DNA from: an uncultured Rhodopila sp.
GTDB taxonomy: Bacteria; Pseudomonadota; Alphaproteobacteria; Acetobacterales; Acetobacteraceae
Length of the DNA stretch: 64,000 bases
Assembly (NCBI RefSeq): GCF_903944925.1
Contig: NZ_CAJATU010000042.1
Span: 186,001 to 250,000, forward strand
Direction of reading: 5' to 3'
In this document: in pieces, positions 43,911-52,041 of the stretch
Layout: the number at the start of each line of letters is the position of its first letter
Position numbering within the stretch: the stretch's first letter is position 1
The notes under the pieces: generated by a model
Told to the model about the DNA's origin: nothing
The model's database searches: none
Seen by the model: only the letters and a program-made list of their open reading frames with translations
Program-made: the position numbers and the translations under genes

Positions 43911-44911
43911 GCCAGATCACCGGCGTGACGCCGCTTCCCGCCAGCCTGATCCCGAAGAAAACGCCGGCCATGACCACCTCCGGCACCTTGCGCGCGCCGC
44001 TTTACGTGGCGTGGCAGGTAACCAACGAGTGCAACCTGGCCTGCCTGCACTGCATCGAGGAAAGCGGCCCCGGCAAGGCGTTTCCGGATGAGCTATCGAA
44101 GCAGCAGACCTTCGATGTGCTGGCCCAGATCATCGACAACGATGTGCCCTATATGTCGTTTTCCGGCGGCGAGCCGATGGCGCACCCGCACTTCTTTGAG
44201 ATGGTGGAGTACGCCTGCACCCGCGGTGCCCAGCTCAAGATCGAGACCAACGGGCATTACCTGACGCCCGACGCCTGCGCGCGGCTGAAGGAACTCGGCG
44301 TCAAGGCGGTCCAGGTCAGCCTGGACGGCACCACACCGGAATCGTTCCGTCGCATGCGCGTGCGCGGCAATTTCGAGCTGGTCGTCGAGGGGTTGCACAA
44401 CCTGCAGAAGGCGCAGGTGCCGATCGAGATCAACTACTCGCCGACCGGCTTCAATGCGCACGAGATCGGCGATGCGGTCGACCTGGCCGCCAGGGTGGGT
44501 GCCGAGAGCTTCTACACCGGCCGCACGATGTATACCGGCAACGCGGTGAAAACCTGGGCGAAGCTCAACCCGACGGAAGAGCAGTACGAGGTGCTGTTTG
44601 ACACCCTGCGCGAGAAGGCCCTTGAGTATGAAGGCCACACCCGGGTGCATTTCCACGAAATGGGCCTGCTGGAGGAGTTGCGCTACCGCCTGCACAACCC
44701 GGCCGCGCTGCTGATCGTCCTGCCGAACGGGTTGGTCAAGCTGATCAACGCTTTGCCCTTCGTCTGCGGCGACCTGCGCAAGCAGTCGCTGCTGGAGATC
44801 TGGGCCAACTTCCAGCGCTGCTGGCAGGACCCGCGGGTGGCGGAGTTCGTCGAGGCGCTCGAGCGCGATCCGAACGCGACCTCTTTGCTGCACCAATGGA
44901 TCTTTCTCTGA
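43907..44911 (+). CDS. Radical SAM enzyme 1 of a peptide-modification cluster (PqqE/MftC-like)
   Basis: A 334-residue radical SAM protein. Cluster cysteines C42, C46 and C49 (CNLACLHC) follow PLYVAWQVTNE; next are SFSGGEPMAHPHFF (SAM-binding GGEP), LKIETNGHYL and VQVSLDGTTPESFRRMR. The C-terminal region keeps the SPASM layout (LLIVLPNGLVKLINALPFVCGDLRKQSLLEIW) but has only one of the usual cysteines there, so it may lack auxiliary Fe-S clusters. It overlaps the PqqD-like gene (ATGA) and the UbiA gene (16 bases). It probably forms a crosslink or cuts a bond in the peptide. Confidence 0.85.
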   Translation: MSQITGVTPLPASLIPKKTPAMTTSGTLRAPLYVAWQVTNECNLACLHCIEESGPGKAFPDELSKQQTFDVLAQIIDNDVPYMSFSGGEPMAHPHFFEMVEYACTRGAQLKIETNGHYLTPDACARLKELGVKAVQVSLDGTTPESFRRMRVRGNFELVVEGLHNLQKAQVPIEINYSPTGFNAHEIGDAVDLAARVGAESFYTGRTMYTGNAVKTWAKLNPTEEQYEVLFDTLREKALEYEGHTRVHFHEMGLLEELRYRLHNPAALLIVLPNGLVKLINALPFVCGDLRKQSLLEIWANFQRCWQDPRVAEFVEALERDPNATSLLHQWIFL

Positions 44912-45816
44912 CCCCGCCACATGCACGGCCGCTGCACCGGCTGTTGCGTGTCCTGAGCCTGGTCCGCTACCGATTCTTTCTCTATGCGGGCCTGCTGCCA
45001 TATCTGCTCGGCGCCGCCTGGGCCTATCGGATCAACGGCACAATCGACGCCTCGGTGTTCTGGGGCGGGCTGTTGGGTGTTGTGCTGGCGGTGGTTGGGG
45101 TCGAGGCGTTCAACGAATATTTCGACGCGCGGATGGGTACCGACCGGGTGTTCAACCCGGACGATTTGCCGCCAATGTCGGATGCGGTGCTGTGGCTTGG
45201 GGTCGCGGGGTTTGCCGGGGCGCTGGCGATCGCCATTTACCTGACCCTGCTGGCCGGGTGGCCGATCCTGCTGTTCGCCGTGCTGGGGGGACTGGCGGCG
45301 GTTTTCTATGTGGCGCCGCCGATACGCTGGGCGTATCGCGGGCTGGGCGAGACGGTGATCGCCTTGTCGTACGGCCCGTGGATGGTGCTCGGCAGCCTGT
45401 ATCTACATGCGCATGTCCTGGCGTGGGGCGCATTCTGGGCGTCCCTGGTGCCGGGCTGCCTGATCATGGCGCTGGCCGTCGTGAATGCGATTCCCGATTT
45501 TCATCAGGATCGCCTCGTCGGCAAGCGCAACTTGGTCGTGCGGCTCGGCCGCAAGCGGGCGGTCGGGCTGTATCTGGGGCTGGCTTCGGCGGCGTTGCTG
45601 ATTGCTCTGGTCGGGGTGGTAGAGCGGGTGTTTCCGCCGCTGTGCCTCGCCACGCTGCTGGCGCTGCCGCTGCTGATTTCCAGCGCGCGGCGGGCCGTTG
45701 GCACCTATGAAACGCCCCGCCTGTTCGTACCGGCGATCCGCAGCATCGTCGCCTGCTATGCGATGGCGGTGGCGCTGTTCACGCTCGCCGTTGCGATCGA
45801 CGCCTGGCTGCGATGA
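44896..45816 (+). CDS. UbiA-family membrane prenyltransferase
   Basis: A 306-residue membrane protein with about eight or nine hydrophobic segments. The two acidic motifs of the family are intact: N73-x3-D77-x5-D83 in NEYFDARMGTD and N197-x3-D201-x3-D205 in NAIPDFHQD, which bind Mg2+ and the prenyl diphosphate; RLVGKRNLVVRLG follows. It most resembles MenA-like 1,4-dihydroxy-2-naphthoate prenyltransferases. It lies between two radical SAM genes with overlaps on both sides (16 bases, then ATGA), so it belongs to the peptide cluster and not to an ordinary quinone operon. I infer it prenylates a peptide-derived aromatic core. Confidence 0.87.
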   Translation: MDLSLTPPHARPLHRLLRVLSLVRYRFFLYAGLLPYLLGAAWAYRINGTIDASVFWGGLLGVVLAVVGVEAFNEYFDARMGTDRVFNPDDLPPMSDAVLWLGVAGFAGALAIAIYLTLLAGWPILLFAVLGGLAAVFYVAPPIRWAYRGLGETVIALSYGPWMVLGSLYLHAHVLAWGAFWASLVPGCLIMALAVVNAIPDFHQDRLVGKRNLVVRLGRKRAVGLYLGLASAALLIALVGVVERVFPPLCLATLLALPLLISSARRAVGTYETPRLFVPAIRSIVACYAMAVALFTLAVAIDAWLR

Positions 45817-46775
45817 ACTGGATCGACTCGCTCGGGGCGCCGCTGTTTGTCTCGTGGCAGTTGACCCGCGATTGCGACCTGGCCTGCCTGCATTGCTGCA
45901 CCGATTCCGCCCCCGGCAAGCGGGTGGCGGATGAACTGGACGCGGACGAAGCGATGGCGCTGGCCGCGGAGATCGTCCGCGCCGGGGTGCCCTACGTCAT
46001 GCTGTGCGGCGGGGAACCGCTGATCGTCCCGCATTTCTTCGACGTCGCGGAATATCTCGGCCGCGCCGGGGTGATGCTGAAGATCGAGACCAACGGCCAG
46101 CGTTTCGGCGCGGTTGAGGCCGAGCGTCTGGCGCGGCTGCCGATACGTTCGGTCCAGATCAGCCTGGATGGCGACTCGCAAGATGTCTACGGGCGGCAGC
46201 GGCCGGGCGCATTGCTGGCGAAGACCCATGCGGCTTGCCGCGCGGTGCGCGGCGCCGGGCTGCCGCTGGAGGTCACCTTCGCCCCGACCCGGGTCAACAT
46301 CCATGAGGCCGACGCGGTGATCGAACGCGCCCGTGGGTTCGGCGCCTTCCGCTTCAACACCGGGCAATTGATGCGCATCGGCCGTGCGGCTCGGCTTTGG
46401 CACCGGATCGAGCCATCCGCGGAGCACTACCAAAGGTTTCGCGAGACCCTGGCGCGGCAGCAGCGTGTCATTGACGATACAATGCAGTTTTGCCATGATC
46501 CCTTTGCAATCGAAGGAGGATTGCAAAATAGCCTGGACGCTCCGCCGGCAACGATGCTGGTGCTGCCGAACGGTTGGGTTAAAGTCGCCGCGGCGCTCGG
46601 GCATGTCTGTGCCGACATGCGCCGCATGACGCTGACGGAGGCGTGGGACAGTTATCGTGCCGCATGGCGCAACGAAACGGTCATCGCCGCGATCCGTCGC
46701 GGCATCGCCGGGGACGAGCATCACGCGGACGCCAATATCTGGCGGTCAATCTCGGATGGAGTACCAGTTCTATGA
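45813..46775 (+). CDS. Radical SAM enzyme 2 of the peptide-modification cluster
   Basis: A 320-residue paralogue of the enzyme at 43907. It has APLFVSWQLTRDCDLACLHCC with cluster cysteines C21, C25 and C28, MLCGGEPLIVPHFF, MLKIETNGQRF and VQISLDGDSQDVYGRQR. The C-terminal region again keeps the SPASM-like pattern (MLVLPNGWVKVAAALGHVCADMRRMTLTEAWD) with a single cysteine. It begins in the UbiA stop (ATGA), and its own stop is inside the start of the peptide gene (ATGA). Confidence 0.85.
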   Translation: MNWIDSLGAPLFVSWQLTRDCDLACLHCCTDSAPGKRVADELDADEAMALAAEIVRAGVPYVMLCGGEPLIVPHFFDVAEYLGRAGVMLKIETNGQRFGAVEAERLARLPIRSVQISLDGDSQDVYGRQRPGALLAKTHAACRAVRGAGLPLEVTFAPTRVNIHEADAVIERARGFGAFRFNTGQLMRIGRAARLWHRIEPSAEHYQRFRETLARQQRVIDDTMQFCHDPFAIEGGLQNSLDAPPATMLVLPNGWVKVAAALGHVCADMRRMTLTEAWDSYRAAWRNETVIAAIRRGIAGDEHHADANIWRSISDGVPVL

Positions 46776-46918
46776 GTGATACGGTCATCGAAACAACCAA
46801 GGCTGCCGAAACCGCGCACGCCAAGAAGCAAAAGAGCGATCTGCCGTTCTGGGAGACCCCAAAGCTTGAGGACGTCTCCGAGCAGGTGATGGCGCAGCCC
46901 TATATCCGCTTCACCTGA
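46772..46918 (+). CDS. 48-residue candidate precursor peptide
   Basis: A very small gene that begins inside the stop of radical SAM 2 (ATGA) and ends 17 bases before radical SAM 3. The peptide starts MSDTVIETTKAAETAHAKKQ, is charged and unstructured-looking up to residue 22, then has LPFWETPKLEDV (24-35) and ends QPYIRFT. The W27-x2-P30-x-L32 segment resembles the (Y/W)xxPxL element by which RRE proteins bind lasso and PqqA-type leaders. Candidate modified residues in the tail are Y44, R46, F47 and T48, with W27 another. There are no cysteines. The function is inferred from size, position and tail composition; I do not recognise a named family. Confidence 0.75.
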   Translation: MSDTVIETTKAAETAHAKKQKSDLPFWETPKLEDVSEQVMAQPYIRFT

Positions 46919-46935
46919 GCGGATCTGTTACCGCG

Positions 46936-47895
46936 ATGAGCGGGCGATCGCTTGACGAATACGGGTCCCCGCTCTTTCTCGCCTGGCAGTTGACCAACCG
47001 GTGTGAAGCCAACTGCCTCGCGTGCTGCGAGGAGTCGGGACCGGACAAGGGCTGGGCAAACGAACTGGGGCGCGACGATGCGTTGCGGGTGACCGATGAG
47101 GCCATCGCCCTCGGTATTCCCTACGTCGCGTTTGGCGGCGGCGAGCCTTTGGGCGTGCCGTTCTGCTGGGATATCTTCGAGCGGCTGGCTACGGCTGGCG
47201 TTTCCATCAAGCTTGAAACCAACGGCCGCCATATCGATGACGCCGCGGCCGATCGGCTGGCGGCTCTGGGCGTGCAGTGCATCCAGATTTCAGTGGACGG
47301 CGCGACGGCCGAAACGCACGAACGTGCCCGCCCCGGTAGCAGCTTCTCCGCCGCCATGGCCGCCATCGATCGTCTGGTGGCGCGCGGATCTGCGCCGCAG
47401 ATGGTTTTTTCCCCGACGCGGGTGAACATCCAGGACATCGTTCCTGCATATGAGTTGGCGAAGCAGCACGGGTGCAGTGCGTTCGTGACGGGACCGCTGA
47501 TGCGGCTCGGGCGCGCGGCGCTGGCCTGGGAGTCTTTGGCCTGCGACGAAGCGGCGTGGGACGACGCGGCGATGGCGTTGCGGGCGCGCGCCGTGGCGTT
47601 GGGCGGTGGCTTGATGCTGTCGATCTACCCGTGGGATATCGTGACGGAGCTGGAGCGGCGGATTGAAAGCCCCCAGGCCATGCTGCTGGTGGTGCCGAAC
47701 GGCCGGGTAAAATTGTTGAACGCGCTGCCGTTTTCGCCGGCCGATCTGCGGCTTGTGTCGCTGGCGGAGGCGTGGGAGGCTTATCGGCGTGCCTGGCGCA
47801 CGATGGAGGTGCGGGATTTCATCGCCCGTTGCCGAAGCGAACCGGAGTTGCTGCGGCACGCGAACGAGACCTGGTATCTGCGGGAGGCGGCGTAG
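46936..47895 (+). CDS. Radical SAM enzyme 3 of the peptide-modification cluster
   Basis: A 319-residue third paralogue. It has SPLFLAWQLTNRCEANCLACC with cluster cysteines C23, C27 and C30, AFGGGEPLGVPFCW, IKLETNGRHI and IQISVDGATAETHERAR. The C-terminal part keeps the SPASM-like outline (MLLVVPNGRVKLLNALPFSPADLRLVSLAEAWE) but even the cysteine retained in the first two is replaced (FSPADLR). It lies 17 bases after the peptide gene, in the same transcription unit. Probably a distinct step on the same peptide. Confidence 0.85.
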   Translation: MSGRSLDEYGSPLFLAWQLTNRCEANCLACCEESGPDKGWANELGRDDALRVTDEAIALGIPYVAFGGGEPLGVPFCWDIFERLATAGVSIKLETNGRHIDDAAADRLAALGVQCIQISVDGATAETHERARPGSSFSAAMAAIDRLVARGSAPQMVFSPTRVNIQDIVPAYELAKQHGCSAFVTGPLMRLGRAALAWESLACDEAAWDDAAMALRARAVALGGGLMLSIYPWDIVTELERRIESPQAMLLVVPNGRVKLLNALPFSPADLRLVSLAEAWEAYRRAWRTMEVRDFIARCRSEPELLRHANETWYLREAA

Positions 47896-47925
47896 TACGT
47901 GGGACCCGCTGCATGCGGAGGCGTC

Positions 47926-48375
47926 ATGCCGACCTATTTCGCGCACGCCGATTTGCCGTATGTGCCGCAGCAGGTGTTCGATCTTGTTGCGGATATAGAA
48001 AGTTATCCGAAATTCCTGCGGCATGTCGCGGCAGCGCGAATTCGCCGCCGGAACGTCAATACGCTGTGGGTCGATCAGGTGGTGCGTTTCGCGATGCTAC
48101 GGCTGCGGTTCAGCACGCGCGCGGTGCTGGAGCCGCCATCCCGCATCCATGTCGTTTGCAATGACAGCGTTTTCGGCACTTTCGATGAAACGTGGCGTTT
48201 CGCTGGCGGCCCATCGGGCGGCACACGGCTGGAATGTCATGCAACCTACGAATTGCGCTCCGGCCTGATCCGGATGGCGATGGGTCCCGCCCTGTCGGAT
48301 TTGCTGAGCACCTCCGTGAAAGCGTTCCAGGCCCGGGCCAGGCAGATTTACGGTGCGGCTTCTGTGAGCGGTTAA
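47926..48375 (+). CDS. COQ10/START (RatA-like) lipid-quinone-binding protein
   Basis: A 149-residue SRPBCC-fold protein starting MPTYFAHADLPYVPQQVFDLVADIESYPKFL, the family signature, with LRFSTRAVLEPPSRI and FETWRF-type strands later (here FDETWRFAGGPSGGTRL) and a C-terminal helix (SDLLSTSVKAFQARARQIY). Coq10 proteins bind isoprenoid quinones and help them act in respiration; bacterial relatives are often mislabelled as RatA toxins. It follows radical SAM 3 by 30 bases with a CGGAGG ribosome site, so it is probably the last gene of the cluster. I infer that it carries the prenylated product. Confidence 0.78.
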   Translation: MPTYFAHADLPYVPQQVFDLVADIESYPKFLRHVAAARIRRRNVNTLWVDQVVRFAMLRLRFSTRAVLEPPSRIHVVCNDSVFGTFDETWRFAGGPSGGTRLECHATYELRSGLIRMAMGPALSDLLSTSVKAFQARARQIYGAASVSG

Positions 48376-48445
48376 CGCGCGCGGGTCAGAGGCACATCAT
48401 CGCAATCGGCTTGACGCGCATCTTACCATATCTTACATTGCTTTC

Positions 48446-48709
48446 ATGGACACAACCCGGCTCTCCTCGAAAGGCCAGATCATCCTGCCCAAGACGGTGC
48501 GAGACGTGCACCATTGGGCGCCCGGCACCGACTTTTCAGTCGAAGACACCGGGGACGGCGTGCTGCTGCGGCCGATAAAGTCCCAGCCCACGCGGCTGGA
48601 GGATGTTGTCGGCTGCCTGCCCGTCAAGGGTTCCGCGCGCAGCATCGAGGAAATGGACTCCGTCATCGCGGCCGAACTGCGGGACCGCCGTGATCGCGGC
48701 CGATACTAA
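48446..48709 (+). CDS. AbrB/SpoVT-family antitoxin
   Basis: An 87-residue protein with the swapped-hairpin AbrB DNA-binding motif, TRLSSKGQIILPKTVRDVHHWAPGTDFSVEDTGDGVLLRP, and an acidic helical tail that would bind the toxin. The PIN gene starts 20 bases before its stop in another frame. AbrB antitoxins usually repress their own operon, so the interval 48376-48445 is the probable promoter and operator. Confidence 0.85.
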   Translation: MDTTRLSSKGQIILPKTVRDVHHWAPGTDFSVEDTGDGVLLRPIKSQPTRLEDVVGCLPVKGSARSIEEMDSVIAAELRDRRDRGRY

Positions 48710-49076
48710 CGTCATCGTTCGTCTGCTGACGGGCGATGAACCGCGGCAGACGGCGCGCGCGCGCAGCTTATTCGAAACCGAGACGGTGTTTCTGCCGAAG
48801 ACGGTCATCCTGGAGGCCGAATGGGTGTTGCGCCGCCTTTATCGGCTGGAACGCCTGCCGGTGAACCGCGCCTTGGAGGCGCTGCTTTCGCTGCCGAATG
48901 TGCGGTGCGAGGATGAACCGGTGGTGCGCCAGGCGCTGGCCTGGAACCGCGAGAACCTTGATTTCGCGGATGCGCTGCACCTGGCGTCCAGCCCGACGTC
49001 CGAGCGGTTTGTAACATTCGATCCCGGCCTCATCAAAGGTGCCACAGTCGCTGGATTGGCAGTCACCGAACCCTGA
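48690..49076 (+). CDS. PIN-domain toxin (VapC-like)
   Basis: A 128-residue PIN ribonuclease starting at GTG 48690. It has IAADTNVIVRLLTGDE (first acid D5), VILEAEWVLRRLY (second), ENLDFADALHLAS (third) and FVTFDPGL near the end, where a fourth acid would stand. All parts expected of an active VapC are present, unlike the truncated PIN gene at 32258. It overlaps its antitoxin gene by 20 bases. It would cleave RNA, often tRNA, when released. Confidence 0.83.
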   Translation: MIAADTNVIVRLLTGDEPRQTARARSLFETETVFLPKTVILEAEWVLRRLYRLERLPVNRALEALLSLPNVRCEDEPVVRQALAWNRENLDFADALHLASSPTSERFVTFDPGLIKGATVAGLAVTEP

Positions 49077-49132
49077 TTGGCCGCGGCGAAAACCGCTGGC
49101 ATGCTGTTGCTATCGACGCAAAGGAAAAAGCA

Positions 49133-49450
49133 ATGGGCGACTGGGTGCGCGTGGCGGCAAAGGGCGACGTGGCGGAGGGAACCTGTTTGGGCGTGCGCGT
49201 TGGCGAAACCGACGTCGCGCTGTACCACCTGCCGGGCGGCGCGTTTCATGCGACGAGCAATGTGTGCTCGCACGAATTCGCCCTGCTGTCGGATGGCTGG
49301 CTGGAGAATGGCTGCATCGAATGCCCGTTGCACGCGGCGCAGTTCGACGTGCGCACCGGGAAGGCGTTGGGCCCTCCGGCCGAAACCGACATCGCCGTCT
49401 ACCCGATCATGGTGGAGGGGGACGATTTGCTGGTGCAACTGCCGGGATGA
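49133..49450 (+). CDS. Rieske-type [2Fe-2S] ferredoxin
   Basis: A 105-residue single Rieske domain. The cluster ligands are C45 and H47 (CSH) and C64 and H67 (CPLH), with GCIECPLHAAQFDVRTG as the second box. Such small ferredoxins pass electrons to ring-hydroxylating or other non-heme iron oxygenases. A good AAGGAAA site precedes the ATG. No oxygenase or reductase is adjacent, so the partner is unknown; it could serve any of several oxygenation reactions elsewhere in the genome. Confidence 0.9.
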   Translation: MGDWVRVAAKGDVAEGTCLGVRVGETDVALYHLPGGAFHATSNVCSHEFALLSDGWLENGCIECPLHAAQFDVRTGKALGPPAETDIAVYPIMVEGDDLLVQLPG

Positions 49451-49533
49451 CGTGCCGGCCCTGATGGGAAAGTGCTGGAATCCATCGCCGCCATGTGCTG
49501 AATCACCCTCGCAACGGTTTAGGGACCAACCAC

Positions 49534-50841
49534 GTGCGCATAACCATGATCGGCGGCGGCTATGTCGGCCTCGTGTCCGGAGCCTGCTTCGCCGAATTCG
49601 GCACGGACGTGACCGTCGTTGAGTCCGATGCCGCCAAGCTCGCGGCGCTGCACGACGGACATATGCCCATCTACGAGCCCGGCCTGGAAAAGCTGGTCAA
49701 GGAAAACGTCGCCGCCGGCCGCCTGACCTTCACCGCCGATTTGGCCGCCGGGGTGGCGGGGGCCGAGGCTGTGTTCATCGCCGTCGGCACCCCGACACGG
49801 CGCGGCGACGGCCACGCGGACCTGAGCTACGTGTTTGCGGCGGCCGAGCAGGTGGCGCGCGCCCTGACCGGCTACGCGGTGATCGTCACCAAATCCACCG
49901 TTCCCGTCGGCACCGGACGCCGCATCCAGGACATCGTTCGCTCCGCCCGTCCGGATCTGGAGTTCGATGTCGCCTCCAACCCCGAGTTCCTGCGCGAAGG
50001 CAACGCCATCGGCGACTTCATGCGGCCGGACCGGGTGGTTATCGGCGCCGAGTCGGATCGCGCCCGGGCCGCGATGCGAACGCTGTATCGCCCGCTCTAT
50101 CTGATCGAAGCGCCGATTGTGTTCACCTCGATCGAGACGGCGGAGCTGACGAAGTATGCCGCGAACGCTTTCCTGGCCATGAAGGTGACCTTCATCAATG
50201 AGATGGCTGATCTATGCGAAAAAGTCGGGGCTGATGTGCATGACGTGGCGCGTGGCATCGGCCTGGACGGGCGCATCGGCCGCAAGTTCCTGCATCCCGG
50301 CCCGGGCTATGGCGGGTCTTGCTTCCCCAAGGACACGCTGGCGCTGGTGCGCACGGCGCAGGATTTCGGCGCGCCGTCCCGGCTGGTGGAAGCAACCGTC
50401 GCGGTGAACGACGCCCGCAAATCCAGCATGGCGATGCGCGTCATCGCGGCCTGCGGCGGATCGGTGCGCGGCAAGACGATCGCCGTGCTCGGGCTGACCT
50501 TCAAGCCGGAGACCGACGACATGCGCGATTCGCCGTCGCTGGCGATCGTCTCCCGCCTGGCCGGCGACGGCGCACGCATCCGGGCGTTCGATCCGGAGGG
50601 CATGGCGCAGGCGCGGCCGTTGCTGCCGGATTCAGTGGTGTATTGCACCGACGCGCTGGATGCGGCGGCCGGCGCCGACGCGCTGGTGCTGATCACGGAG
50701 TGGAATGAGTTCCGCGCCCTGTCGCCGGTGCGGCTGGGCGATGCGATGCGCGGCCGCGTGCTGGTGGATCTGCGCAACGTTTACGATCCGCTGGCGATGC
50801 GGGAAGCCGGGTTCGAGTATCACGGCATTGGCCGGGCATGA
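49534..50841 (+). CDS. ugd: UDP-glucose 6-dehydrogenase
   Basis: A 435-residue enzyme that oxidises UDP-glucose to UDP-glucuronate with two NAD+. The start is GTG at 49534, giving [19 protein letters not shown], the usual N-terminus. Further motifs are [62 protein letters not shown], and the catalytic C263 in [11 protein letters not shown], then [15 protein letters not shown]. Thirteen residues could be added from an ATG upstream, but they are not family-like. The UDP-glucuronate decarboxylase gene follows by 13 bases, so the pair should make UDP-xylose. Confidence 0.95.
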   Translation: MRITMIGGGYVGLVSGACFAEFGTDVTVVESDAAKLAALHDGHMPIYEPGLEKLVKENVAAGRLTFTADLAAGVAGAEAVFIAVGTPTRRGDGHADLSYVFAAAEQVARALTGYAVIVTKSTVPVGTGRRIQDIVRSARPDLEFDVASNPEFLREGNAIGDFMRPDRVVIGAESDRARAAMRTLYRPLYLIEAPIVFTSIETAELTKYAANAFLAMKVTFINEMADLCEKVGADVHDVARGIGLDGRIGRKFLHPGPGYGGSCFPKDTLALVRTAQDFGAPSRLVEATVAVNDARKSSMAMRVIAACGGSVRGKTIAVLGLTFKPETDDMRDSPSLAIVSRLAGDGARIRAFDPEGMAQARPLLPDSVVYCTDALDAAAGADALVLITEWNEFRALSPVRLGDAMRGRVLVDLRNVYDPLAMREAGFEYHGIGRA

Positions 50842-50854
50842 TGGGGTGGGTGAC

Positions 50855-51817
50855 ATGACTATGACTCGTAAGCGCGTTCTGGTGACCGGCGGGGCCGGCT
50901 TCCTCGGTTCGCATCTGTGCGATCGGCTTGCGGCGGCGGGAGACGACATCCTGTGCGTGGATAATTACTTCACCGGCCGCAAGGACAATATCGCCCACCT
51001 GCTCGGCAACCCGAGTTTCGAGGCGCTGCGCCACGACGTGACCTTTCCGCTGTATGTGGAGGTGGACGAAATCTACAATCTGGCGTGCCCGGCCTCACCC
51101 ATCCATTATCAGTTCGATCCGGTGCAGACGACCAAGACCAGCGTCATTGGCGCCATCAACATGTTGGGGCTGGCCAAGCGGGTCGGCAGCAAGATATTGC
51201 AGTCCTCGACCAGTGAGGTGTACGGCGACCCGACGGTGCATCCTCAGACGGAGGATTACCGGGGCAACGTCAATCCGTTGGGTCCCCGGGCGTGCTATGA
51301 TGAGGGCAAGCGCTGCGCGGAGACGCTGTTTTTCGATTATCATCGCCAGCACAAGGTGCGCATCAAGGTGGCGCGGATTTTCAACACCTATGGCCCCAGG
51401 ATGCATCCGAATGACGGCCGGGTTGTCTCCAACTTCATTGTCCAGGCGCTGAAGGGGGAGGACATTACGCTGTATGGCGACGGGATGCAGACCCGGGCTT
51501 TTTGCTACGTCGAGGATCTGGTGGACGGGCTGATCCGGCTGATGGCGACGGGGCCGGAGGTGACGGGGCCGATCAATATCGGCAATCCGCATGAGATTCC
51601 GGTGCGGGAACTGGCGGAGCGGGTGATCGATCTGGTGAATGCGAAGTCTAAGATCGTGCACAAGCCGCTGCCTCAGGATGATCCGATGCAGCGTTGCCCG
51701 GATATTACGCTGGCGCGGCGGGAGTTGGGGTGGGAGCCGAAGGTGCCTCTGGAGGAGGGGTTGAGGCGGACGATTGGGTATTTTGAGGGGATGTTGGGGC
51801 AGTGGTCAGGTGCATGA
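50855..51817 (+). CDS. UDP-glucuronate decarboxylase (UDP-xylose synthase)
   Basis: A 320-residue extended SDR. It has [18 protein letters not shown] (cofactor motif at 12-18), [22 protein letters not shown], the YxxxK pair Y148/K152 in [11 protein letters not shown], and [21 protein letters not shown]; this combination is characteristic of UXS rather than UDP-glucose epimerases. It would convert UDP-glucuronate from the enzyme encoded upstream to UDP-xylose. There is an in-frame second ATG at 50861. It precedes a set of glycosyltransferase genes, two of which belong to families that include xylosyltransferases. Confidence 0.93.
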   Translation: MTMTRKRVLVTGGAGFLGSHLCDRLAAAGDDILCVDNYFTGRKDNIAHLLGNPSFEALRHDVTFPLYVEVDEIYNLACPASPIHYQFDPVQTTKTSVIGAINMLGLAKRVGSKILQSSTSEVYGDPTVHPQTEDYRGNVNPLGPRACYDEGKRCAETLFFDYHRQHKVRIKVARIFNTYGPRMHPNDGRVVSNFIVQALKGEDITLYGDGMQTRAFCYVEDLVDGLIRLMATGPEVTGPINIGNPHEIPVRELAERVIDLVNAKSKIVHKPLPQDDPMQRCPDITLARRELGWEPKVPLEEGLRRTIGYFEGMLGQWSGA

Positions 51818-52041
51818 ACGATGGGCATGCATGGGCACCTACCGTCCGTCGCAAGGATCAACCCATCGGCTCGGGCGCCCGTCTACCGGAGGCGCTTTGC
51901 TGGGAAGCTAGTAGGTAAGCAGACAAGCAGCCCAAGCGCGTTTCATTTCCGCTCTCTGTGACGAAATTCCTCCTTTTGCAGCCCACTTATCCCACCTGGA
52001 TCATCTTTGTTTTAGGGTTCGTAGCGCTCGCCGACAAAGCA

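Noticed and set aside
43650-47895. A standard PQQ or mycofactocin operon
   Set aside because: The peptide does not have the PqqA E-x3-Y core or the MftA C-terminal VY, PqqB, PqqC, MftB and MftE-type genes are missing, and three radical SAM genes plus UbiA are present.
51807-51839. A small dyad (AGGTGC and GCACCT) after the UDP-glucuronate decarboxylase gene, considered as a terminator
   Set aside because: Only 6-base arms with a 21-base loop and no T-tract; it could occur by chance.
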